Shown here: piece after piece, positions 9,257 to 18,340 of the stretch
Layout: each line of letters starts with the position of its first letter
Numbering within the stretch: position 1 is the stretch's first letter
From: Pedobacter sp. WC2423
Lineage (GTDB): Bacteria > Bacteroidota > Bacteroidia > Sphingobacteriales > Sphingobacteriaceae
Assembly: GCF_040822065.1 (NCBI RefSeq)
Contig: NZ_CP162005.1
Location: 5,518,001-5,582,000 of the forward strand
Reading direction: 5' to 3'
DNA length: 64,000 bases
The notes under the pieces: model-generated
What the model saw: the letters and a program-made list of their open reading frames with translations, nothing else
Databases searched by the model: none
What the model was told of the DNA's origin: nothing
Position numbers and translations under genes: made by a program

Positions 9257-10417
9257 ATGAAAAACGATATGAAAATAATACTGCTCATAGGTATAGCACT
9301 AAGCTTCTCTCTTTGTGCCGATGCCCAGAAGGGATACACAATTAAAGGACAGATAGGCAAATTAGATAAACCCGCAAAAGCTTTTCTTATTATAAACGAA
9401 AATGGGAAGGTGAAAGTGGATTCTGTGATGATTGTGAATAGTAAATTCGAATTTAAAGGTTCAACTCCTTCACCGACAGACGCAAATATCAGGATCAGGC
9501 ATACGCTTAATAAAAATAGTGGTGCGGCTCCAAAAAAAGATGCAAAATCTTTTCTTCTTGACAATGAAAACATCAGCTTTGTGACTCCCACAGATTCAAT
9601 CTCAAATGCTGTAATTACCGGATCAACGCTAACTGATGAGAGTGGTAAGGTAGACAATTACCTGCGCCCGCTCTATGATCAGTATAAAAAATTGGATGAT
9701 GAATTCAAGTCGCAGCCAGAAGCGAAGAAACAGGATAAGGATTATATAAAGACGCTGGAGGAGCGCGCAAAGGTGATCGCCGATGAGATTGTAGCGGCCA
9801 AGCTTAAATATGTAAAGGAAAATCCTGATCAGTATATGTCGGTAATGGCACTGAATTCAACACTGGCCCCGGGCTTTGATGCGATTGCTGCGGAGAAGGT
9901 TTTTCTGGGTATCAATGAAAATCTGAGAAACAGTTATTTGGGAAAAAAGGTGGCAGAAAGAATTGCCTCAACCAAAAAAACACAGGATGGCGTTGAAGCA
10001 CCTGAATTTTCTCAGACTGATGTGGATGGCAAAATAGTTAAGCTTTCTGATTACAGGGGTAAATATGTACTGGTTGATTTCTGGGCATCCTGGTGTGCGC
10101 CATGCAGAAGGGAAAACCCAAATCTGATTAAGGCATATGACCAGTATCATGCAAAGGGTTTTGAAATCCTGGGTGTATCGCTCGACAAACCAACCGATCG
10201 TGAGAAGTGGCTGAAAGCTATAGCTGATGATAAGTTAATCTGGAAACAGGTAAGTGACCTGAAAGGATGGGAAAACGCAGCGGCCAAACTATATGAGGTA
10301 ACTGCGATTCCTATGAATTTTTTGGTAGATCCTAGCGGTAAGATTGTTGCAAAAGATCTGAGGGGTGAAGCTTTAAATGAAAAATTGAAAAGCCTTTTCG
10401 GAAATAATCCCCAGTAG
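9257..10417 (+). CDS. TlpA-family thiol:disulfide oxidoreductase with DUF4369-like N-terminus
   Basis: A 386-residue exported thioredoxin-like protein typical of Bacteroidota. A signal peptide (ending CADAQ) precedes a DUF4369-like beta domain (about 25-120), a charged helical linker rich in lysine, and a C-terminal thioredoxin fold with WCAPC (Cys280, Cys283) and the cis-proline segment TAIPMNFLVDP. It is the last gene of the SusCD operon, 8 bases after the S41 protease, and is followed by a strong terminator. Two thioredoxin-fold proteins in one uptake operon is notable. An alternative start is the ATG at 9269. Confidence 0.92.
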   Translation: MKNDMKIILLIGIALSFSLCADAQKGYTIKGQIGKLDKPAKAFLIINENGKVKVDSVMIVNSKFEFKGSTPSPTDANIRIRHTLNKNSGAAPKKDAKSFLLDNENISFVTPTDSISNAVITGSTLTDESGKVDNYLRPLYDQYKKLDDEFKSQPEAKKQDKDYIKTLEERAKVIADEIVAAKLKYVKENPDQYMSVMALNSTLAPGFDAIAAEKVFLGINENLRNSYLGKKVAERIASTKKTQDGVEAPEFSQTDVDGKIVKLSDYRGKYVLVDFWASWCAPCRRENPNLIKAYDQYHAKGFEILGVSLDKPTDREKWLKAIADDKLIWKQVSDLKGWENAAAKLYEVTAIPMNFLVDPSGKIVAKDLRGEALNEKLKSLFGNNPQ

Positions 10418-10440
10418 AAGTTTAGTTATAGTTAATAATG

Positions 10441-10476
10441 AAATGCAGGTTGATGGATGTCGCCTGCATTTTTTTT
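10441..10476 (+). terminator. Intrinsic terminator of the SusCD-protease-thioredoxin operon
   Basis: A perfect 9-bp stem (AAATGCAGG and CCTGCATTT) with a 13-base loop is followed directly by a T run to 10476. It lies 23 bases after the last gene of the operon and is the clearest classical terminator in the window. Confidence 0.85.
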
Positions 10477-10508
10477 GAGCCATACAGACAAATTATTTGA
10501 GCCGTATA
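10474..10508. promoter_or_regulatory. 22-bp-spaced direct repeat, candidate AraC operator
   Basis: Two near-identical 13-base copies (TTTGAGCCATACA at 10474 and TTTGAGCCGTATA at 10496) differ only by two transitions. Their start-to-start distance is 22 bp, two helical turns, which fits the side-by-side half-sites bound by AraC-type dimers. They lie just upstream of the aldo/keto reductase gene, whose downstream neighbour is an AraC regulator. Binding by that regulator is inferred. Confidence 0.6.
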
Positions 10509-10546
10509 AGAAACTGCAATAGCGGATGAACTCCGATCTTTGTAAG

Positions 10547-11518
10547 ATGAAAAACATTACAGAAATTCAGTTGGGTCAAAATGGCCCGTTTGTATCCAAA
10601 CTTGGTTTAGGCTGTATGCGTATGTCCTCTATCTGGGGTGGATCTGTACCTGATGAAACAGAAAGTATCGCTACGATCCATGAAGCTTTAGCTCATGGTA
10701 TTAATTTTTTGAACACCGGGGACTTTTATGGTGCCGGTCATAATGAAATACTAATAGGCAAAGCTATTAAAGGAAGACGGGATGATGCTTTCATCAGTGT
10801 GAAATTTGGTGCCATCTTTCATAATGGCCAGCCGCTGGGAATGGATCTGCGCCCTATTGCTATCAAGAACTTTATCAACTACTCGCTGACCCGTTTGGGT
10901 ATTGAAACCATTGACCTCTACCAGCCCAGCCGGATTGATAACAGTGTGCCGGTGGAAGATATCATAGGAACGGTCGCCGACCTGATTAAAGAAGGTAAAG
11001 TGCGTAATATCGGAGTATCGGAAATTACAGCTGATCAACTTCGTAAAGCAAACAGCATTTACCCGATAAGCGCACTGGAGATCGGCTATTCGCTGGCCGA
11101 CCGTCAAATAGAAAGCGAACTGCTGCCTGTAGCAAAGGAATTAGGTATTGCCATTGTAGCCTTCGCCAATACTGCCGAAGGCCTGTTAACAGGTGAAATG
11201 AAAGCACCGCTTGCAGCAAACGATTACCGCAACCATTTCTCCCGTTTTCAAAGTGAAAACTTAATTCATAATTTGAATAAAGTTGAAGTTTTAAAGCAAT
11301 TAGCCAGCAACAAAGGTTATACGCCAACCCAGATTGCGATTGCCTGGGTAAAGGAGCAGGGCGATCATATCATGTCTTTAGTCAGCATGAGCCGAAGGTC
11401 ACGCTTGCCAGAAAATATTGCAGCCATGGATATTGTATTTACGCCGGAAGAAATGAACGACTTAAACACTACTTTTGCAACAGGTGCTATACTTGGCGGC
11501 ACTTACTTAAAACGTTAA
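10547..11518 (+). CDS. Aldo/keto reductase family protein with altered catalytic tetrad
   Basis: A cytoplasmic (beta/alpha)8-barrel oxidoreductase of about 323 residues, expected to use NADP(H). The N-terminal FVSKLGLGCMRMS motif and the NIGVSEI strand are family hallmarks. Two of the four usual catalytic positions look changed. The usual Asp is Asn (LNTGDFYG, Tyr kept), and the usual His in the LYYLHR-type strand is lost (LYQPSRID); the Lys is kept (SVKFG). A subfamily with the YQP-type strand exists, so it may still be active on special substrates. The start at 10547 is preferred because the protein then begins MKNITEIQLG as in relatives; 10526 is the upstream alternative. It is followed 4 bases later by an AraC regulator. 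Confidence 0.88.
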   Translation: MKNITEIQLGQNGPFVSKLGLGCMRMSSIWGGSVPDETESIATIHEALAHGINFLNTGDFYGAGHNEILIGKAIKGRRDDAFISVKFGAIFHNGQPLGMDLRPIAIKNFINYSLTRLGIETIDLYQPSRIDNSVPVEDIIGTVADLIKEGKVRNIGVSEITADQLRKANSIYPISALEIGYSLADRQIESELLPVAKELGIAIVAFANTAEGLLTGEMKAPLAANDYRNHFSRFQSENLIHNLNKVEVLKQLASNKGYTPTQIAIAWVKEQGDHIMSLVSMSRRSRLPENIAAMDIVFTPEEMNDLNTTFATGAILGGTYLKR

Positions 11519-11522
11519 ATGA

Positions 11523-12356
11523 ATGACCAGTCCAGAAGAAATCCTTACGGGCGTGATTTTCTATTCTTACCTCTCTGCGGAACGGAAAGAAAAAGTATGT
11601 TTCTGGAATGACCATACCTTAATACTGCAGGTTTCAGGACAGTTTACCATAGAAACCTCCGGGCAAACCATTTCAATGGCGGGAGGAGACATGCTGCTGA
11701 TCGGCAAAAACCAGGTCGGTACGCTCACTAAAACACCGCTGCCCGGAGCGAACTACGAAACAGTCGTGATATCCTTGCAGGAGGCGCTGTTGCGCAAAAT
11801 CGTGTTAGAAGAAAAGCTGGAAGCAGACCGGAAATATATCGGTCCTCCAAATGTGCTAATTCCATCTAACGAATTTCTGCAGGGATATTTTCAATCTATT
11901 ATTCCTTATGCACGACGGTCGGGAGCGACCATGACAGATGAAATGGGCATTCTGAAAGTGAAAGAAATAGTTAAATTGCTGCTCATCTCCCTGCCTCAGC
12001 TCCGCAATTTTTTATTTGACTTTTCAGAGCCTCATAAGATCGATCTGGAAAGGTTCATGCTCAGTAACTTTCAATTCAACGTTCCTGTAGAGAAATTTGC
12101 ACAGCTGACCGGTCGAAGCCTGGCAAGTTTTAAACGGGACTTCCAAAAAACCTTTGGGTCACCACCACGTCACTGGCTGCAGGATAAGCGGCTGACTGCA
12201 GCAAAATACCTCATCGAAATCAAGTGCCAGAAGCCCTCGGCTATCTACCTTGATCTGGGCTTTAAAAGCCTTTCGCATTTTTCTCATTCTTTCAAGAAAA
12301 AGTTCGGTAAAGCACCTGCTGAGCTGAAGGGTAGTTTTTCTTCTTTAAGGCTTTAG
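11523..12356 (+). CDS. AraC-family transcriptional regulator
   Basis: A 277-residue regulator. The N-terminal half is a beta-rich sensor domain with an AraC-type effector-binding look (LQVSGQFTIETSGQ, GGDMLLIGKNQVG). The C-terminal 100 residues hold two helix-turn-helix units (FAQLTGRSLASFKRDF and YLDLGFKSLSHFSHSFKKKFG). It starts 4 bases after the aldo/keto reductase stop and is co-transcribed with it. The direct repeat at 10474-10508 is a plausible target for autoregulation. Effector unknown. Confidence 0.92.
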   Translation: MTSPEEILTGVIFYSYLSAERKEKVCFWNDHTLILQVSGQFTIETSGQTISMAGGDMLLIGKNQVGTLTKTPLPGANYETVVISLQEALLRKIVLEEKLEADRKYIGPPNVLIPSNEFLQGYFQSIIPYARRSGATMTDEMGILKVKEIVKLLLISLPQLRNFLFDFSEPHKIDLERFMLSNFQFNVPVEKFAQLTGRSLASFKRDFQKTFGSPPRHWLQDKRLTAAKYLIEIKCQKPSAIYLDLGFKSLSHFSHSFKKKFGKAPAELKGSFSSLRL

Positions 12357-12485
12357 CTTGTGGTACATGGAGTAAAAGAAACGAAATAACACCGGCTAAT
12401 AGTTAACGATTATTTAACCTGAAAGCGTAAGTAATATCATAAGCCTGCATCATCTTTATCGGGGATTATAACACCCATCAAAAAC

Positions 12486-14768
12486 ATGGCGTATTACAAG
12501 GCAATCGGTGCTTTATTATTAATAACAGCATTTAACTGGAGTATACCAGCTCATGCGCAGAAAAAATTATACCAATATGTTGATCCGATGATTGGTTCAG
12601 AAGGATTAGGACGTGTTTTTGTGGGACCATCTTGCCCTTTTGGTATGATTAAACCCAGTCCCGATTGTACTTCAGACCCTAATAGTGGCTGGTTACCGGA
12701 TCCTGCACCCGTTACTGGTTTTAGCCAGGTGCATGTAAGTGGTACAGGGGGCGGCCCTAAATATGGTAATATTCAGGTTATGCCATTTGTGGGTGCGCTC
12801 AATAAAACAGAGCAATCTTCCATGCGCGGGGATGAGCATGTCGCATTGGGATATTATGGCGTTACACTTAAAAAGAATCAGATCAAAGCTGAAATTACGG
12901 CTGCAGAAAGAGCCGCCATTTACCAGTTTACTTATCCTGAAAAAGCACAAAAATCCTTAAAAATTGATGCAGGTTTCTTTTTAGGCGAACAGCCGGAACC
13001 CGATGCCCGCGAGGCTCAGCAATTTGTAGGATCGGAGATAGAAATGGTATCGGTTTACGAAGTAAGGGGGTATAGCCGAATTCGCGGTGGTTGGAATAAT
13101 GGTGCTGCTTATACTGTATTTTTTGATGCCGTGTTTGATAGCCCGGTTACCACTTATACTACCTGGAAAGGTAATAAACTATATCCCGGTAAAAAACAAC
13201 AGTTTGATGCAGGCGAAAAAACGGGTGCTTTACTGGCCTTTAAAAACAGCCTGTCCGATACCCTAAAAGTTAAGATTGGTATTTCTTTTATCAGCGAGTT
13301 GAAAGCTAAAGAGAACATAGACCAGGAAATACCACATTGGAGTTTTGAACGGGTGTTAGGTGAGGTGCAAAAAAAATGGGAAGCACTTTTAAGCAGGATC
13401 GAAATTAATGATGATGCCACTTCAGACCAGAAGAAACTCTTTTACACGGGCCTGTATCACACCATGCTGATGCCTGTAGATCGTACTGGCGAAAATCCAT
13501 TGTGGACGGTTGATAAGCCTTATTATGATGATTTTTATGCCATATGGGATACCTTCAGGTCATCCAACCCATTAATTACTTTAATATCGCCCAAACGCGA
13601 AATTGAGATTGTGAACGCTTTGCTTAATATTTATAAGCACGATGGCTATATGCCCGATTCGCGCAGCGGCAATTATAACGGGCGTACACAGGGCGGTTCA
13701 AATGCCGAGGTATTAATTGCCGATGCTTACGTGAAAAAACTGCCGGGCATTGATTATAACCTGGCTTTAGAAGCTATGTTGAAAGATGCCAACGTTTCAC
13801 CCGGTGGAAATGAAGAAAAAGAAGGAAGAGGCGGTTTAACAGACTATAACAAGCTGGGTTATGTATCCTATGATTTTGCACGCTCGGGTAACCGTACACT
13901 TGATTATGCTTATGATGATTACTGCATTGCCGTTGTTGCTAAAGGATTAGGAAAAGATAAGATCTATCAGCGTTTTTTAAAGCAGGCTGATAACTGGCGT
14001 AACTTATGGCGCGATGATTATCAGGATCATGGCGCAACTGGCTTTATTATGCCTAGAGATGCCGCCGGGCATTGGTTAGACCATATTGTTTATGGCGAAG
14101 CTAATAATCAGCACCCTACATTCAAATATACACCGCTTACACGCGAGTTTCCGTGGTATGTATGCCATTGGTGTGCTTTTTTATACGAAGCAACTTCGTG
14201 GGAATATTCGCTAAGCATCCCGCATCAGGTGCCCGTTGTAATTGCTAAATCTGGTGGTAAAGAGGCATTCAGGCGCAGGCTCGATACGCTGTTCGATAAC
14301 AAATACTACAATGTAGCTAACGAACCATCATTTTTAACACCTTGTTTGTATCACTGGATAGGCCGTCCCGATCTTAGTAGTCAACGCATCCGTCAGATCA
14401 TAGCTAAAAACTATAATACTTCACATTTTGGTTTACCGGGTAATGATGATTCGGGTGCTATGTCTTCATGGCTGTCATTTCAAATGATGGGGCTCTATCC
14501 TAACGCCGGACAGTCTTATTACCTTATTAATTCGCCTTTGCTTAAGCAGAGCATTTTGCACCAGGAAAACGGCAGGGATTTCAGGATAATAGCCAAAAAA
14601 CTGAGCGACGAAAACATTTACATCAAATCTGCAAGCCTGAATGGCAAACCATTTAACCAGGCCTGGATAGAACATGAAGATGTGGCGATGGGTGGCGAAC
14701 TGGAACTGGAAATGGACGATAAACCATCTGCATGGGGAACTGGAACATTACCCCCTGTTAAATATTAA
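12486..14768 (+). CDS. GH92 family alpha-mannosidase, secreted
   Basis: A 760-residue exported glycoside hydrolase of family GH92, calcium-dependent exo-acting alpha-mannosidases that trim mannose from glycoproteins. A signal peptide (ending PAHAQ) is followed by the N-terminal beta-sandwich (YVDPMIGSEG, GPSCPFGMIKPSPD) and the (alpha/alpha)6 catalytic domain. Conserved stretches are WDTFRSSNPL, the PDSRSGNYNGRTQGGSNAEV region, LYEATSWEY, and GNDDSGAMSSW near the C-terminus, all typical of the family. It begins after a 129-bp gap and is followed 23 bases later by a small secreted protein. Its base style (many GCC, CCG and TTA codons) seems unlike the neighbours, which may hint at separate origin. 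Linkage specificity cannot be read. Confidence 0.93.
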   Translation: MAYYKAIGALLLITAFNWSIPAHAQKKLYQYVDPMIGSEGLGRVFVGPSCPFGMIKPSPDCTSDPNSGWLPDPAPVTGFSQVHVSGTGGGPKYGNIQVMPFVGALNKTEQSSMRGDEHVALGYYGVTLKKNQIKAEITAAERAAIYQFTYPEKAQKSLKIDAGFFLGEQPEPDAREAQQFVGSEIEMVSVYEVRGYSRIRGGWNNGAAYTVFFDAVFDSPVTTYTTWKGNKLYPGKKQQFDAGEKTGALLAFKNSLSDTLKVKIGISFISELKAKENIDQEIPHWSFERVLGEVQKKWEALLSRIEINDDATSDQKKLFYTGLYHTMLMPVDRTGENPLWTVDKPYYDDFYAIWDTFRSSNPLITLISPKREIEIVNALLNIYKHDGYMPDSRSGNYNGRTQGGSNAEVLIADAYVKKLPGIDYNLALEAMLKDANVSPGGNEEKEGRGGLTDYNKLGYVSYDFARSGNRTLDYAYDDYCIAVVAKGLGKDKIYQRFLKQADNWRNLWRDDYQDHGATGFIMPRDAAGHWLDHIVYGEANNQHPTFKYTPLTREFPWYVCHWCAFLYEATSWEYSLSIPHQVPVVIAKSGGKEAFRRRLDTLFDNKYYNVANEPSFLTPCLYHWIGRPDLSSQRIRQIIAKNYNTSHFGLPGNDDSGAMSSWLSFQMMGLYPNAGQSYYLINSPLLKQSILHQENGRDFRIIAKKLSDENIYIKSASLNGKPFNQAWIEHEDVAMGGELELEMDDKPSAWGTGTLPPVKY

Positions 14769-14791
14769 TTACCAGCATAATACACTATAAA

Positions 14792-15355
14792 ATGAATAAA
14801 GTAAGTTATATGATCCTATTGCTGATGCTGGGCTTAGGTGCATCTGCACAAAAGTTAACGCCGGTAATTAAAGAAGGCACTACTTTTAAATATACGTTTT
14901 ACCTGCATGGTCAAACTACGCCCTTTCAAATTACGCTAAATCATGTTTCAGACTCATTGCTTTTGGGTTGGAACATTCGCGGTTTGGCAGGTGGTAATTA
15001 TATCGTTTCTGCATCGGGATTAAATAATGGCAATAGTTTAAGTTTTGCTCAGCCAGAGCCTTTTAAGAAAGTTAAACTTGGCGCAGACCAGACTTTTTGT
15101 ATGATCTCCCGCAGTGCGTTTAATGAACTGATTACCAGGCGAAAATTTATATACGATCATACGATTTATGAACTGAAAGCTGATTCGGATGTATTAATGA
15201 TAGGTAATCAGCCATTAGCGGTTTTGCACGTTGTTGCCCAAAATGAAACTACAGAATTTTGGATACTTAACAATCCCGACTTCCCTTTTATCTGTCAAAG
15301 CAAGGCTAATCCCTTAGGTATTGATATGAAACTAAATGCCATCACGGAGCCCTGA
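14792..15355 (+). CDS. Small secreted protein of unknown function
   Basis: A 187-residue protein with a clear signal peptide (cleavage near residue 19, LGASAQ). The mature part is predicted mostly beta-stranded, with repeated hydrophobic/polar alternation (KYTFYLHGQTTPFQITLNHV). No catalytic motif stands out. It follows the GH92 gene by 23 bases and shares its base style, so the two are probably co-transcribed and perhaps were acquired together. I do not recognise the family; it could be a glycan-binding or lipocalin-like accessory, but that is a guess. Confidence 0.75.
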   Translation: MNKVSYMILLLMLGLGASAQKLTPVIKEGTTFKYTFYLHGQTTPFQITLNHVSDSLLLGWNIRGLAGGNYIVSASGLNNGNSLSFAQPEPFKKVKLGADQTFCMISRSAFNELITRRKFIYDHTIYELKADSDVLMIGNQPLAVLHVVAQNETTEFWILNNPDFPFICQSKANPLGIDMKLNAITEP

Positions 15356-15458
15356 CTCATTCTGATGCGAAGGTTAAGGTCTTTCACCTGTTATAAACCA
15401 ATTCTTTACCGATTTTGCCCTGTTTGGATGAATAGACATCCACTTGAGTGTAAAAACA

Positions 15459-15466
15459 TATTTTTG
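15459..15466 (+). promoter_or_regulatory. Candidate -7 box (TATTTTTG) upstream of DUF5695-like gene
   Basis: The octamer fits the Bacteroidota -7 consensus TAnnTTTG and lies 14 bases before the ATG at 15481. No well-spaced -33 TTTG is present, so support is limited. Confidence 0.35.
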
Positions 15467-15480
15467 GTTAAAAGGTAATT

Positions 15481-18252
15481 ATGATGCACTCAGGACTTCA
15501 ACACACCACAGTTTTTAAAGCAATTTTTCTGCGTTTCAGATTCAATATATATATCCTGATCGGGTTGACGATGCTCAGCGGAATAGTATATGGACAATCG
15601 CCATGGGATGCATTGGCCAGGCGCCCTTCCACGCTTGGTTTTGAAAAAGGAACCCTGAATTTTGAAGCAGGGGCACTCCGGTTAAAACTGTTGAAATCTT
15701 CACAAACTGTGGCTGCTCTAAATCCTGGGAGAGAAAAAACTTTTGATTTTAGTCCGGCCGACCGCCTTAAGATGCGAAGCAGTAATGGGCTTTATCAGCT
15801 GGGTGACCTGAACCTGGTCTTGAAAACTCAGGGAGGCGAATGGAAAAAATATGCTACAGCCGCTAGTCGCATGCCTGTCCGGTTGATGAAAAGTGGTGGA
15901 CATATACTTGCCGCATCAGATCTCGGGCCAACTTTATCCCCAGATATCCCGCTTCGGGTGAGACGCTACTGGGAGGTACAAAGCGGACAGCTGATTTTAC
16001 GTTTTGAACTGCATAACAAATCTAAGCAAGCTGTAGAGATTGGTGGCTTAGGAATCCCAATGATTTTTAACAATATTCTGGAGGGAAAAACTCTGGAGCA
16101 AACACATGCCCAGAATGTTTTTTATGATCCTTATATTGGCAGGGATGCTGGCTATCTGCAAGTTACCCGTTTGAGCGGCCATGCACCTTCATTACTGGTC
16201 GTACCTTATGGACATACTCCTTTTGAAGCCTATAACCCTTTACTTGATGACCCGACACCCCGTGGAATTGCCTTTGAAGGTTTTTATGAATGGACCGTAT
16301 ATAGTAAAGCCTATGCAGAACAGGAGTGGAAAAATGCAGCACAATGGAATACACCCACATCATTGATCCTAAAACCAGGTGAAACACGCAATTATGGTGT
16401 AAAGTTTATCGTATCAGGTACAGTAAAAACTATAGAACAGACGTTAGAGAAAAATCAACGGCCAGTAGCGATTTCCGTACCAGGTTATGTATTGCCGCAG
16501 GATGTAGATGCCAGATTATTCCTGAAATATAACCAGAAAGTTAAAACCGTAGCTGTTGAGCCGCAACAAGCTTTAACAGTAACGGCTTCAGCAACAACTA
16601 AAAATGGCTGGAAGTCTTACCAGGTTCAGGGTAAAAGCTGGGGCAGGGCAAGGCTGACTATTACCTATGAAGACGGGTTGGTTCAAACTATTAATTACAA
16701 GGTGATTAAGCCTGAAACTGAAGTAATAGCTGATTATGGAAACTTTCTAACCACTAAACAATGGTTTGAACAGAAAGATCCCATCTTTAAGCGGAGCCCG
16801 TCTGTAATCAGTTATGATGAAGATAAAAAGGTGCAGGTTACTCAGGACAACAGAGTATGGATTGCTGGTTTAAGTGACGAAGGGGGGGCTGGAGGCTGGT
16901 TGGGGGCAATGATGAAAGAACTCATCGCACCAAATAAAACAGAGATCCATAAATTACAGCGTTTTGCAGATAGTACCTTATTTGGGCAGATCCAGATCAG
17001 TACCGGACCAGAAAAATTCGGGGTAAGAAAAAGTCTTTTTTATTATGCCCCGGATTCGTTACCTAAAGGTACGTATGATAGCGGGATCAACTTCAAAACA
17101 TGGTCTGCCTGGCCGGCCAGGGAAGCCAATTCCGTAGGTCGTTCTTATAACTATCCACATGTAGCGGCTGTACATTGGGTGATGTACAGACTGGCGCGAA
17201 ACTATAAAGGACTGGTGAACGAATCGGACTGGAGAAAATATTTAACATATGCTGCTGAAACTTCTTTAGCTATGATGAGACTTGCACCGTACTATGCGCA
17301 GTTTGGACAAATGGAAGGGACTGTATTTTATCTGATATTAAAAGACTTGAAAGCCGAAGGTATGATGACACTGGCTAACGCACTGGAAGAAAAAATGAAG
17401 GTACGTGCGCTGCACTGGCGTTCGCTGAAGTATCCGTTCGGTAGTGAAATGCCCTGGGATTCCACTGGGCAGGAGGAGGTTTATATGTGGTCGTCTTATT
17501 TTGGATTTCAGGATAAAGCAGCCGTAACCATGGATGCTATTCTGGCTTATGTTCCTGTGGTGCCACATTGGGCTTATAATGGCAATGCAAGACGATATTG
17601 GGACTTTTTATATGGTGGCAAACTTTCACGGATAGAACGTATGATCCATCACTATGGATCTGCATTAAATGCTATACCGGTATTGACAGATTATAGGAAA
17701 CACCCAAATGATTTTTATCTGCTGCGGGCTGGTTACGGTGGTTTAATGGGCTCGATCTCAAATATTACTGAAAATGGTTTTGCCCCGGCGGCTTTTCATG
17801 CTTTCCCTTCTACATTACGCAATGATGGGTTGTCTGGTGATTATGGTTCTGGATTTTTCGGTTATGCAGTGAATACGGCGAGTTATCTGCTTAATCATCC
17901 GGAGTTTGGCTGGCTTGCCTTTGGAGGTAATCTTTCGAAAGAAGGATCGTGGATACATGTTAAACTAACAACTGCGGCAAAATCTGCGGTATTTGTTGCA
18001 CCTGCGGGATTGTGGATCACATTGGATGCGGGTCGGATAGCAGAGATTTCTTATCAGTCCGGTTCGGGAGAAGTCCGTTTAAAACTGGAACCATCAAATG
18101 AATATTTGCCAAATGCCTTGTTGAGATTTCAGGAGAATTCACCCCTTAAAGGCAGGTACGGAATAAAAAATATGGAAAGAAACTCCAGGGGAAATTATGT
18201 GATACCGCTCGTTGCTGATCAGGTTACTGAAGTGATTCTAAAAAAGAATTAA
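15481..18252 (+). CDS. Large secreted DUF5695-like protein, probable carbohydrate-active enzyme
   Basis: A 923-residue exported protein. An N-terminal hydrophobic signal (about 20-38, ending IVYGQ) precedes a beta-rich region with PWDALARRPSTLGFEKGTL near the mature start. The central and C-terminal parts (about 540-800) look like an (alpha/alpha) toroid, with helices rich in Trp and Tyr and acidic residues (MPWDSTGQEEVYMWSSYFGF). I associate this pattern with DUF5695, a family I know as uncharacterised but common near glycan-degradation genes. It lies between GH92 and the hydroxyproline operon with its own leader. A glycosidase or lyase role is inferred from fold-like features and context. 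No characterised active site could be assigned. Confidence 0.65.
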   Translation: MMHSGLQHTTVFKAIFLRFRFNIYILIGLTMLSGIVYGQSPWDALARRPSTLGFEKGTLNFEAGALRLKLLKSSQTVAALNPGREKTFDFSPADRLKMRSSNGLYQLGDLNLVLKTQGGEWKKYATAASRMPVRLMKSGGHILAASDLGPTLSPDIPLRVRRYWEVQSGQLILRFELHNKSKQAVEIGGLGIPMIFNNILEGKTLEQTHAQNVFYDPYIGRDAGYLQVTRLSGHAPSLLVVPYGHTPFEAYNPLLDDPTPRGIAFEGFYEWTVYSKAYAEQEWKNAAQWNTPTSLILKPGETRNYGVKFIVSGTVKTIEQTLEKNQRPVAISVPGYVLPQDVDARLFLKYNQKVKTVAVEPQQALTVTASATTKNGWKSYQVQGKSWGRARLTITYEDGLVQTINYKVIKPETEVIADYGNFLTTKQWFEQKDPIFKRSPSVISYDEDKKVQVTQDNRVWIAGLSDEGGAGGWLGAMMKELIAPNKTEIHKLQRFADSTLFGQIQISTGPEKFGVRKSLFYYAPDSLPKGTYDSGINFKTWSAWPAREANSVGRSYNYPHVAAVHWVMYRLARNYKGLVNESDWRKYLTYAAETSLAMMRLAPYYAQFGQMEGTVFYLILKDLKAEGMMTLANALEEKMKVRALHWRSLKYPFGSEMPWDSTGQEEVYMWSSYFGFQDKAAVTMDAILAYVPVVPHWAYNGNARRYWDFLYGGKLSRIERMIHHYGSALNAIPVLTDYRKHPNDFYLLRAGYGGLMGSISNITENGFAPAAFHAFPSTLRNDGLSGDYGSGFFGYAVNTASYLLNHPEFGWLAFGGNLSKEGSWIHVKLTTAAKSAVFVAPAGLWITLDAGRIAEISYQSGSGEVRLKLEPSNEYLPNALLRFQENSPLKGRYGIKNMERNSRGNYVIPLVADQVTEVILKKN

Positions 18253-18340
18253 GCTCCTCTTTATTTGGTTATTCATATAAGCAGAAAAAACGTAATAACA
18301 GGTGCATTTACGGGTTGTATTGATTAATATCCGGTCATAG

